From NCBI GenBank assembly GCA_011375465.1, contig DRZV01000104.1, positions 1-8,846 on the forward strand: DNA of 8,846 bases. The letters are read 5' to 3'. The position numbers and the translations under genes were made by a program. The notes under the pieces are model-generated. The model worked only from the letters and a program-made list of their open reading frames with translations, searched no databases and was not told the DNA's origin. Positions 1 to 6,157 of the stretch are shown here, piece by piece (position 1 is the stretch's first letter; the number at the start of each line of letters is the position of its first letter). This stretch comes from Neomoorella mulderi (lineage in GTDB: Bacteria; Bacillota; DSM-521; Neomoorellales; Neomoorellaceae).

Positions 1-350
1 AGCTTCAAAGTAGGCCTAGGAGGGAATGTGGGGAGTTTCCTTTCCTTTCCTTCTATTTTTACTTTTACTTTTGGAGCGCTATCTACGGATTTAATAAAGT
101 AATTAGTCGGATAAACCCAATTCACCTTATCATATTCTTTCACCTCTCCTGTGACTTCATCGTAGTATTCCCCTTTGTTTCCCGTTTCCCGGAGAAGTTC
201 ACCAACCAGGTAATCTAAAATCTCCTTGCTGCTAAAAACTCCCTGGCCAAACCGGTTTACCAAATAGACCAGGCCATTATCTGTCCAGAAATTGCCTGTA
301 GGGTTTAAATCTAGCTGGATCTTTTCAGCGTTGCTTTTTCGATTCCCCAT
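1..350 (-). CDS. Partial Cas8-like type I CRISPR large subunit (N-terminal 116 residues)
   Basis: This open frame starts at the ATG at 350-348 and continues off the left edge, so only the N-terminus is seen. A GAGGGGG ribosome binding site lies eight bases upstream, and the start is 19 bases after the cas6 stop, so the two are almost certainly co-transcribed. The first 45 residues contain LDLNPTGNFWTDNGLVYLV followed by SSKEILDYLVGEL. This resembles the 'TGNPFVDxG' opening of CXXC-type Cas8 proteins (Cas8a1/Cas8b1 group), the large Cascade subunit that recognises the PAM and contacts the crRNA tag. The zinc-binding cysteines that would settle the family would lie beyond the edge. Position after cas6 is the usual place for cas8 in subtype I-A and I-B operons. 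The family call rests on a short motif plus context; another type I large subunit is possible. Confidence 0.55.
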   Translation of the reverse strand, partial: MGNRKSNAEKIQLDLNPTGNFWTDNGLVYLVNRFGQGVFSSKEILDYLVGELLRETGNKGEYYDEVTGEVKEYDKVNWVYPTNYFIKSVDSAPKVKVKIEGKERKLPTFPPRPTLK

Positions 351-369
351 CCCTTCTGCCCCCTCTTTT

Positions 370-1121
370 TTACTTGGTCAATAACCTGCAGCACCCATAT
401 CCTTGAGAATTTTTGGAGCCCAAGCCTGCATCCAGGGCCAGCTGGAGAAGTTCCGGATCTCCCTCCAGTTCATAGTCCCCCATCCACCCTTTTATAAGGG
501 TATCTTTAAAATAGGTCACCTTGAAGTCCTGATCCCGGAGCCTCAAAGGCCGGATGGAAAAATCAGGGATGTAAGGCTCACGGCCGTATACCAAAAGATA
601 CTTCTTCCTGAGGTTTTGGCCCACCAGTTCGGCAAAGCGCTCCTCATAGGGCATATAGTAATAAGTATATTTACCCCCGTTTCCCTCCAGGGTGCTGTAA
701 ACCACCAAAGGGGACAGCATGCGTACCCTTATGGGGGAGGAGGTTACCTGGGGAGCGTTCACCGACATGCCCTGGGCTTCCAAGACAGCCCTGCCCATCC
801 TCACCTTTCCCTGGCGCAAAAACCCGGTTCCTATTTCTTGTAGAATAAAGCTCACGGGGGAACATATTACCAGCCGCAGGGGCGGGGTGAATATCAGCTC
901 CTTGGTCTCCTCCTTATAGGTCACTGCGGAACCCTTAAGCCGGGAAAAGGTAAAGAGCTTGAACTTTCTCTTGCCCAGGGGAAAACCGTGTTCGTGGAGA
1001 TAACTCCGTATGGTGGGGTTGTCCATATGGCGATAGACTAGCCCCTGCAGTATATGGTGTGGTGGACCGGCAGGGATACGGGCTCCGGGGCAGCGAAACT
1101 CACGGTGATCTGCATCGACAT
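370..1121 (-). CDS. cas6: Cas6 CRISPR RNA endoribonuclease, 5' end frameshifted
   Basis: Cas6 cuts the CRISPR precursor transcript within each repeat to make mature crRNAs. The C-terminus carries the family's glycine-rich loop, GLGSKNSQGYGCC. The early part has the conserved ILQGLVYRHM, then LHEHGF and KRKFKLFTFSRL typical of the N-terminal ferredoxin-like fold. The longest intact frame starts at an ATG at 1026, but the conserved residues before it are encoded in the same frame back to about 1056 with no start codon. The true N-terminus (MSMQITVSFAAPEPVSLPVHH) sits in another frame from the ATG at 1121. Restoring one base near 1057-1061 (for example AC to AAC) joins them into LPVHHNHILQGLVYRHM and a protein of about 248 residues, normal for Cas6. 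As written, translation from 1121 ends at the TAG at 1040-1038 after 27 residues. It could be a real pseudogene, a recent mutation or a sequencing error. GGGAG precedes the start. Confidence 0.88.
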
Positions 1122-1153
1122 CACTCTCCCAGGACCTCTTTTATGATCCTGAT

Positions 1154-1173
1154 TTTTTCTCGGTTTTTCTCGG
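1154..1173. repeat. Perfect tandem 10-base repeat in the cas6 leader
   Basis: TTTTTCTCGG occurs twice head to tail (1154-1163 and 1164-1173). On the cas6 strand this reads CCGAGAAAAA twice, ending about 33 bases before the cas6 start. A 10-base spacing puts both copies on the same face of the helix, so a protein-binding site is possible. It may equally be an RNA-level element in the leader or chance slippage. A separate hairpin lies just upstream in the transcript at 1190-1210: AACAAGGC pairs with GCCTTTGTT with one bulged base. Confidence 0.5.
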
Positions 1174-1335
1174 AAAGGGAAACCCTGATAACAAGGCTAC
1201 CGCCTTTGTTTACAAAATTAGAGCCGAGCGGAATCCAGGTACAACTTTTTGAGCTGCCTAAAATCCGCCCTTTTGCCCCCCTGTTATAGCCTCTCTGTCC
1301 GGTTTCCCATTTTACACGAAAAACTCTTCCCCTAA

Positions 1336-1363
1336 AGAATAGCCGAACCGCCAAAATTGACAA
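1336..1363 (-). promoter_or_regulatory. Probable sigma-A promoter of the cas6 operon
   Basis: On the minus strand, TTGTCA (1363-1358, five of six matches to the -35 consensus) is followed after 16 bases by TATTCT (1341-1336, four of six matches to the -10 consensus). Transcription would start near 1329. That leaves a leader of about 200 bases before the cas6 start at 1121, unusually long and containing a small hairpin and a tandem repeat. It is the best promoter candidate upstream of cas6, judged by eye only. Confidence 0.45.
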
Positions 1364-1380
1364 GAAGCGCCCCTACCATC

Positions 1381-1484
1381 ATTTTTGGTATTTGGCTACT
1401 GGAAAACATGCCGGATTCTTTAGAAAACTTAGTTTATTTATTCGACATTTACCAAAAATTTTCCTGCTATTCGATAAAATTTTG
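1381..1484. promoter_or_regulatory. Cluster of AT-rich palindromic boxes, possible operator
   Basis: ATTTTTGGTA (1381-1390) and its exact reverse complement TACCAAAAAT (1450-1459) form a 10-base inverted repeat centred about 69 bases apart. Partly overlapping the second arm, the self-complementary box AAAATTTT occurs at 1455-1462 and again at 1476-1483, exactly 21 bases apart, about two helical turns. The cluster lies between the divergent start of the 98-residue gene and the cas6 promoter, where an operator controlling either or both would be expected. AT-rich promoter DNA produces such boxes by chance, so a regulatory role is an inference. Confidence 0.3.
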
Positions 1485-1554
1485 TACAGAGGGAAGAGGG
1501 GGTAACCTGCTCGAGGGATAATTTAATTAAAAAGGGGTTGAAGGAGGGGGAAAT

Positions 1555-1851
1555 ATGCGCTTCGGCAGTACTGTCCAGGAGACCCTACAGTATTTCTTCG
1601 AGGAGGGATATTTCATCTCCAACACCGAAGGGGATTTCCTCAACAGCGCTGATCTAAAGGGGAGACTCCCGGGATTCGAGGAAACCCCGGCGGTCCTATC
1701 CTTCACCCTGATGGAGGAAGGGATCCGGGGATGGGATCTGGATACTTACAGACCTGTAGCCCTGGTGGTTCCTGCCAGCATCGAAAACCCTCTGGAGGCC
1801 TATCGAAGGGGAGATGCCCGGTGCTATGTGATCTGGGCCTTCACCTTCTAG
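1555..1851 (+). CDS. Hypothetical 98-residue protein
   Basis: The only accepted plus-strand gene. The ATG follows a very strong ribosome binding site (GAAGGAGGGGG, ending five bases upstream), which makes translation likely. The product is short, acidic and probably cytoplasmic. It has no signal peptide, membrane segment, repeat or cysteine motif (one cysteine near the C-terminus). Sequence such as FFEEGYFISNTEGDFLN, LPGFEETPAVLSFTLMEEG and PVALVVPASIENPLEAYRRG looks like a small alpha/beta domain, but I recognise no family. It is transcribed divergently from cas6 and converges on htpX across a shared hairpin, so it is probably monocistronic. I see nothing that links it functionally to the cas genes beyond the shared intergenic region. 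Confidence 0.8.
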   Translation: MRFGSTVQETLQYFFEEGYFISNTEGDFLNSADLKGRLPGFEETPAVLSFTLMEEGIRGWDLDTYRPVALVVPASIENPLEAYRRGDARCYVIWAFTF

Positions 1852-1857
1852 GTACAG

Positions 1858-1915
1858 GCCCTTTAGTACAGCAGGCAGAAAGGACAGGCCTTCCTGCCTA
1901 TAATCTTTAAAGGGC
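1858..1915. terminator. Nested hairpin between convergent genes, probable bidirectional terminator
   Basis: An inner stem at 1873-1899 pairs AGGCAGAAAGG with its near reverse complement around a five-base loop (ten pairs, one A-C mismatch). An outer stem pairs GCCCTTTA (1858-1865) exactly with TAAAGGGC (1908-1915), which overlaps the last codons of htpX. It starts seven bases after the stop of the plus-strand gene. There is no clear run of T on either side (ATAATCTTTA on the plus strand), so it is an imperfect intrinsic terminator. The position between two converging genes supports the role. Confidence 0.5.
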
Positions 1916-2812
1916 AGCCAGCCGGCGGATGCGCTCCTCGATGGGGGGATGGGTGGAAAAGAGGCTGGACCAGAACTCCTCCCCTTTAAAGGGATAAACG
2001 AAATACATCCCCGCGGTGGCGGGATTGGCCCTTTTTACCGTGGCCTGGTGTTCCTTTAACAGGGTCAGGGCCTTGATGAGCCCCTGGGGGTTGCGGGTGA
2101 GGTCCACCGCCGAAGCGTCGGCGTAGAACTCCCGGTTGCGGGAAAGGGCCATCTGGGTGAGGAAGGCGGCCAGGGGAGCCAGCAGCAACAGGAGCAGGGC
2201 CAGAGCCACCAGTATGATCTCCCCTCCACCCCTATCCCTGTCCCTCCGGCCTCGATCCCGGCCCCAGAGTCCGCCGTACCACAGCATCCTCTGGCCCAGG
2301 TCAGCCAAAAGCACTATCACCCCCACCAGGGCTATGGCCAGGGTCATGAGCTTCACGTCGCCGTTTCTTATGTGGGAGATCTCGTGGGCTATGACCCCTT
2401 CTAAAGACTCCCTGTCCAGAAGTTCCAAAAGGCCCGTGGTTACGGCCACGGCGCTCTCCTCCGGCTTCATGCCGGCAGCAAAAGCATTGGGGGCTGGGTC
2501 TTTTACCACATATACCTTGGGCTTGGGCAGCCGGGCGGCTAGGACCAGTTCCTCCACCAGGTGGTGGAGCTCCGGGTATTCCTCCTCGGGGGCCTCTTCG
2601 GCGCCGGCCAGGTTCAAGACCTGCCAGGCGGCTGTCCAGTAGGTGAAGGGTATATAAAAGGCGGCAAATATCAAGGCTAGGCCCAGGCCCATGCAAGTAT
2701 CTCCAGCCAGATATCCCAGGGCTGCCCCGGTGGCCATAACCAGAGCAACAAAAAAAGCCAGAAGATAATAAGTACGCCTTCGGTTCTCCCGCAAGGCTTC
2801 ATAGAGGATCAT
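1907..2812 (-). CDS. htpX: HtpX-type M48 zinc metalloprotease, membrane-bound
   Basis: HtpX degrades misfolded or damaged membrane proteins, with its active site facing the cytoplasm. The zinc motif HEISH is at residues 143-147, and the third ligand is the Glu of NREFYADASAVDL (E228). A further family signature, STHPPIEERIRRL, lies at the C-terminus (about 286-298). Two hydrophobic segments at the N-terminus (about 15-35 and 40-62) and two in the middle (about 153-172 and 198-220) give the usual four-helix topology. Length (301) is normal. An arginine/aspartate-rich linker (GRDRGRRDRDRGGG, 184-197) between helices three and four is locally unusual. The ATG at 2812 follows GGGTGA. It lies 13 bases after the lemA stop, so the two form one operon, a pairing seen in many bacteria. 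Confidence 0.95.
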   Translation of the reverse strand: MILYEALRENRRRTYYLLAFFVALVMATGAALGYLAGDTCMGLGLALIFAAFYIPFTYWTAAWQVLNLAGAEEAPEEEYPELHHLVEELVLAARLPKPKVYVVKDPAPNAFAAGMKPEESAVAVTTGLLELLDRESLEGVIAHEISHIRNGDVKLMTLAIALVGVIVLLADLGQRMLWYGGLWGRDRGRRDRDRGGGEIILVALALLLLLLAPLAAFLTQMALSRNREFYADASAVDLTRNPQGLIKALTLLKEHQATVKRANPATAGMYFVYPFKGEEFWSSLFSTHPPIEERIRRLAAL

Positions 2813-2825
2813 ATTATCACCCGGT

Positions 2826-3374
2826 TCAGGTAAGTTTTACCTGGGGAGCCTCCCGTTCCCCTTCGGGGATAGCCAGGGGTTCTATGCGCTGAAAGCCGAA
2901 AAGGGAGGCAAAGATGTTGGCGGGAAAGCTCTCCCGGCGGATGTTGTACTCGGCCACGGTTTTGTTGTAGAGCTGCCGGGCGTAGGCTATCTTGTTTTCT
3001 GTGGTGGTGAGCTCCTCCTGAAGGCGCAAAAATACGGTGTTGGCCTTTAAATCAGGATAGGCCTCGGCCAGGGCAAAGAGGTGGCGGAGGACTCCCCCCA
3101 GCTGCTGGTTGGCCTCCATCCTCTCCTCAGGAGATCCCTGCACCAGCTTGCTCCGCATCTCGATGATCTTGGCCAGAGTTTCCTGTTCGTACTTCATATA
3201 CCCCTTAACGGTTTCCACCAGGTTGGGGATCAGATCATAACGCCGCTTCAGCTGCACGTCGATCTGGGCCCAGGACTCCTGAGTCCAGTTGCGGTAACGC
3301 ACCAGGCCGTTGTAGACCATCACCCCATAAAGCACCAGGAGCAAGACCAGGGCCAGCAAAACGTAGTCCAACAA
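2826..3374 (-). CDS. lemA: LemA family membrane-anchored protein
   Basis: LemA proteins are membrane-anchored with a helical bundle; their exact role is unsettled, but they often accompany HtpX. Residues 4-24 form one hydrophobic anchor. The family core follows: YNGLVRYRN, then WAQIDVQLKRRYDLIPNLVETVKGY, then a heptad-like helical region, then ENKIAYARQLYNKTVAEYN and a C-terminal PANIFASLFGF. Length (182) is typical. The start is TTG at 3374, chosen because GAGGGGG lies eight bases upstream and an in-frame TAA directly precedes it; a nearby ATG (3382-3380) is followed at once by that stop. The gene is first in the lemA-htpX pair and 57 bases downstream of the TraX-like gene, so it may have its own promoter. 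Confidence 0.95.
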   Translation of the reverse strand: MLDYVLLALVLLLVLYGVMVYNGLVRYRNWTQESWAQIDVQLKRRYDLIPNLVETVKGYMKYEQETLAKIIEMRSKLVQGSPEERMEANQQLGGVLRHLFALAEAYPDLKANTVFLRLQEELTTTENKIAYARQLYNKTVAEYNIRRESFPANIFASLFGFQRIEPLAIPEGEREAPQVKLT

Positions 3375-3408
3375 TTACATTACCCCCTCAGATGTGATTT
3401 ATAGTTCC

Positions 3409-3437
3409 AAGATAGCATATTGCCGAAAGCTCTACAA
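3409..3437 (-). promoter_or_regulatory. Candidate lemA-htpX promoter
   Basis: TTGTAG (3437-3432) and TATCTT (3414-3409) are separated by 17 bases on the minus strand, each matching four of six consensus positions. A better -10 box, TATAAA at 3403-3398, has no good -35 partner. The -35 overlaps the last codons of the TraX-like gene. Weak by itself; it is listed because this gap is the only place in the minus-strand row from addA to htpX with room for a new promoter, apart from the 48 bases after addA. Confidence 0.25.
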
Positions 3438-4139
3438 CCCCCCAGGGAACGCTCCCGGGAACGTTTTCAGCAAAAACCAGGCAACCCACAGGTGAAAGGG
3501 ATAAAAGGCGTAAGGTAACCACCAGGGGCCCCGGGGTAGACCCTTGGGTATAAATTCCACCAGGCCTAAAAGGGGAAAAGCCAGGAAAGCGCCTCCTGAG
3601 AGGGCCAGCTCCACCGGGGTCATGCCGGAAGGGCAATTGAGGCAGGGCAAAAGGAGCAGGAGCAGGAACCACCATAGGGGGCTTTTCTCCTGGTAGAGCT
3701 TGGCAGCCACCGGTATGAGCAGCACGCCGGGAAGGGCATAATCAGCCCAGCCCGCCGACAGGATCACCGGGGGCAGTAAAAACCAGAGCCTTTTTTCTAA
3801 AATATACCAAAGAATTGCCCCTAAGAGGAGGGTGAACAGGATGTTGAGATCCCGGTACCAGGGCACGCCGGGGGAAAGCAGCATGTAGTAAGGGGGCTGG
3901 GCCAGGAGGGCAAAGGGTAGAAGTCTGGATATGTAGCGGGAGGCGGGATAACCCCGGCCCAGGGTCTGCCCCATGAACAGGGCGAAGACGGGATACACCG
4001 CCCTTCCTGGAAGGCGCAGCCACAGATTCTGGGGGAAAAGGGCGGCGGCGAGGTGATCCAGCACCATGAGGGCCAAAGCTATCCAGCGGGCCAGCTCCCG
4101 GGAAGGGCCGGTGAGGTAAAAATAAGAGGGGAGTTCCAT
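3432..4139 (-). CDS. TraX family multi-pass membrane protein (acyltransferase-like)
   Basis: The 235-residue product is almost entirely hydrophobic, with about eight predicted membrane helices. It carries the TraX family hallmarks: RWIALALMVLDHL near the N-terminus (Asp28-His29), GRAVYPVFALFMGQ at about 45-58, and YAFYPFHLWVAWFLL near the C-terminus. F-plasmid TraX acetylates pilin; chromosomal homologues are common in Firmicutes and mostly uncharacterised, so acyl transfer to a surface substrate is a family-based guess. The start is the ATG at 4139. Its A is the last base of the cas3 TGA (TGATG), and GAGGGGG lies seven bases upstream inside cas3, which indicates translational coupling. The frame stays open upstream to 4388, but that part is low-complexity and reads cas3 out of frame, so I exclude it. 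No other conjugation gene is present. Confidence 0.88.
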   Translation of the reverse strand: MELPSYFYLTGPSRELARWIALALMVLDHLAAALFPQNLWLRLPGRAVYPVFALFMGQTLGRGYPASRYISRLLPFALLAQPPYYMLLSPGVPWYRDLNILFTLLLGAILWYILEKRLWFLLPPVILSAGWADYALPGVLLIPVAAKLYQEKSPLWWFLLLLLLPCLNCPSGMTPVELALSGGAFLAFPLLGLVEFIPKGLPRGPWWLPYAFYPFHLWVAWFLLKTFPGAFPGGL

Positions 4140-6154
4140 CAGCGTTCCCCCTCGGGGGGCAGAAAGCCCCACCGGGGAGAATAAACCTTCCCCAGCGCCC
4201 CCTCCTCCAGAAACCACAGCCCGGGCATCACCTCTGTCACTCCCCCGGGCATCCGCTCCGACCACTCCCTTAGCCATACCTCGGGCAGAGAAAGGGCCTG
4301 GGTGGCGAAGCGGCGGTAAGCCGATCTTTTCAGGTGCAGAAGTTCCATCCCCCGGGAAGGGGCTGCCCTTCCGGTTAAGATGTCCCAATCCCTCTGTCTC
4401 TCCCCGTAGGGTAAGATCAGGGTGGCTTGGGGGATTTCCTCCGGATAGGCCCTGTCCTCAGGCCCAGGGGTATAGAGCCCCAGGAGGGTCACCAGCTCCC
4501 TTTCCAGGAAGGTCCGGGCTTCACCTAGAGCTCTGCGGGTTTTCTCCAGGGCGTCCCGGGGGTAGAGGCTCCTTCCCTGGAGATCCCTTATAAATATCCC
4601 TCCCCGTTCCTTCGCCCCATGGCGGTTACACCGGCCCGCTGCCCAGAGGAGCCGGGGAAGGGGGGCCAGCTCCCGGAAAACCAGGGAAAAATCCAGATCC
4701 ACCCCTTCCCCCATGGGGGTGGCCACCAAGCATACGGGCTGATCCCTTCTGTTCTGGCGGATTTCTTGAACCACAGCCCTCCGGTGTATAGGGGCCATCC
4801 AGGGGGTGAGCAGCGAAGGATTTAAACCCTTTTTTTCCAAGGCGAGCCATAGGCTAAGGGCCTTACCCGGATGATTGAGGATGATCAAGCTCCTTCCACG
4901 ACCCAGGGCCAGGTGAGACTCCAAAAAGGATAGAAGTTCCCCCTCCTCCAGGGGAACAGGATCCCAGTCAACCTGGTAGCGATCCCCGGGAAAGACGTGT
5001 GGACCCGGGCCTATCTCGGCAATACCTTCTTCCCCCCAGGGCCAGGGGCAAGGCAGGATAAAGGTCATGTTCATCTTCTCCGCCAGGGAGGATAAAAAGG
5101 AGAATAAATTTTCTCCCTGAGGGGTAGGCAGACACCACCCTTCCTCCAAGAGCACCACTGCGCCATAAAGCCGATAAAAAGAGAGGGCTTCCTGGGCTAA
5201 AGGGGAGTAGAGCAGCTCTATAAACCGTTCCAGGCCGGTAACCATCACGGGCTCCTGCCAGTGGTACCAGAAGCTGAAAAACTGCCGGCGGAAGGAGAGG
5301 GAAAAGGGCACCCCTTCCAGGGGAGGCCCCACAGGCGGATGATGATCCTCTCCCAGGAAGAAGAATTTTTTAAACATTATACGGGCCACATTGGCGTTTT
5401 CTTCTATAGGAGTCTGGCTGGGCAGGACATAGACGAGGCTAGGAGCGTCTGTCTTAACCGCTGCCATCATGGCCGCTTCCAGCCCCATAAGGGTTTTGCC
5501 CCCTCCGGTGGGCAGGCTGAGGGTATACACCCCCGGTCCCTCTATCTTCTCTGCCCTGGCCTGCACCTCCCGGCGGAGGGCTATACGCCAAGGAGCTCCG
5601 GGCCTGCTCCTCTGGGTTATGGCGTATTTATCCACCTGCTCCAAGTCCACCTGAAGAGGTAAAAATTCCCATTCCCTTTCCAAAAGGGTGGCATAGAGGT
5701 CGGCTGCCAGGAGGAGGGAGTAAAAGAGCCGTTTTTCCAACCAGGCCTCTGGGCCCCTGGGCGGAGGGGGTACCTCTCTTATTTTTGCCGTTATAGATGG
5801 ATCGGAAAAGGGCACCTCCTCCAGCCTTTCCCCCCAAAAACGCACCTCTCTTTCCAGTTCCCTTCCTTCAGCCAGCGAGGTATATTGACTTAAAACCGCC
5901 TCCGCATACGATCGGTTTCCCGTGGCCTGGAGCACAAAGGCGGCGGAAAGGGGGGCGGGATTAAAAAACTCTCCAAAGGAAAGGAGACAAGCCTGGAAGG
6001 CGGGGTGGGCCTTACCCGCGGCGTGAAGCCATATGGCCTTCTCCGCCTCCTGATCTAACTTTATACCCTGGCGGGAGGCCAGGACCTGAGCAGCCTTCAG
6101 GGTATCCTCCAGGTGGTCCTTGAGGGGTTTTCCCATCCAGGCGTAGAGCTCCAC
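4139..6154 (-). CDS. cas3: Cas3-family HD-helicase with degenerate nuclease and helicase motifs
   Basis: Cas3 is normally the ATP-driven helicase-nuclease that destroys DNA bound by Cascade. The layout here is Cas3: an HD-like domain (about 1-165, with KDHLEDTL and AGKAHPAFQ), then a helicase. Walker A is perfect (LPTGGGKT, 214-221), followed by VYVLPSQTPIEENANV (motif Ia), VATPMGEGVDLDF (motif V, 477-489) and AAGRCNRHG (motif VI, 505-513). Catalytic residues are missing. His44 is followed by Ala45 instead of Asp. The later histidines are absent (FNPAPLSAA at 64-72, QYT at 90-92). Walker B reads LLEEGW (335-340) instead of LDExx. Motif III is ILPCPW instead of SAT-like, and motif VI has Trp for Gln. 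Nuclease activity is unlikely and unwinding doubtful. The frame is intact over 671 residues, so it is not simply decayed. The GTG start is chosen for GGAGGAGG eight bases upstream, three bases after the CARF gene stop. Confidence 0.88.
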   Translation of the reverse strand: MELYAWMGKPLKDHLEDTLKAAQVLASRQGIKLDQEAEKAIWLHAAGKAHPAFQACLLSFGEFFNPAPLSAAFVLQATGNRSYAEAVLSQYTSLAEGRELEREVRFWGERLEEVPFSDPSITAKIREVPPPPRGPEAWLEKRLFYSLLLAADLYATLLEREWEFLPLQVDLEQVDKYAITQRSRPGAPWRIALRREVQARAEKIEGPGVYTLSLPTGGGKTLMGLEAAMMAAVKTDAPSLVYVLPSQTPIEENANVARIMFKKFFFLGEDHHPPVGPPLEGVPFSLSFRRQFFSFWYHWQEPVMVTGLERFIELLYSPLAQEALSFYRLYGAVVLLEEGWCLPTPQGENLFSFLSSLAEKMNMTFILPCPWPWGEEGIAEIGPGPHVFPGDRYQVDWDPVPLEEGELLSFLESHLALGRGRSLIILNHPGKALSLWLALEKKGLNPSLLTPWMAPIHRRAVVQEIRQNRRDQPVCLVATPMGEGVDLDFSLVFRELAPLPRLLWAAGRCNRHGAKERGGIFIRDLQGRSLYPRDALEKTRRALGEARTFLERELVTLLGLYTPGPEDRAYPEEIPQATLILPYGERQRDWDILTGRAAPSRGMELLHLKRSAYRRFATQALSLPEVWLREWSERMPGGVTEVMPGLWFLEEGALGKVYSPRWGFLPPEGER

Positions 6155-6157
6155 ATT

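Larger units (their letters stand above)
1122..1554. other. Intergenic region between cas6 and the divergent 98-residue gene
   Basis: About 430 bases without a convincing gene, separating divergently transcribed units. It holds the cas6 promoter candidate, the tandem repeat, a small hairpin and AT-rich palindromes, each described separately. An 80-codon minus-strand frame (1363-1121) ends in TGA overlapping the cas6 ATG by one base. It begins with TTG inside the presumed -35 box and resembles no family I know, so I do not call it a gene. For the plus-strand gene a GATAAT lies at 1517-1522 and a TAAAAT at 1475-1480, but neither has a good -35 at proper spacing. I see no CRISPR repeats here. 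Confidence 0.6.

Noticed and set aside
403..843. Plus-strand open frame opposite cas6
   Set aside because: Antisense shadow of a gene with clear Cas6 motifs; no ribosome binding site and no family resemblance.
370..1026. ATG at 1026 as the natural Cas6 start
   Set aside because: It falls inside conserved Cas6 sequence (ILQGLVYRHM ends at this Met), leaves a protein about 30 residues short at the N-terminus, and has no convincing ribosome binding site. The frameshift explanation fits better.
1050..1068. Programmed ribosomal frameshift in cas6
   Set aside because: The junction (CACCACACC) is not a slippery heptamer of the usual kind and I see no clear stimulatory structure; a simple one-base loss is more economical.
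1121..1363. 80-codon frame upstream of cas6 as a gene
   Set aside because: It starts with TTG inside the likely -35 box, has no ribosome binding site and no recognised family. The TGATG junction keeps it worth a look, so it is listed under findings only.
4140..4388. N-terminal extension of the TraX-like gene upstream of 4139
   Set aside because: The 83 added residues are glycine/alanine/arginine-rich low complexity read from cas3 in another frame; the ATG at 4139 has its own ribosome binding site and starts just before the conserved TraX motif.
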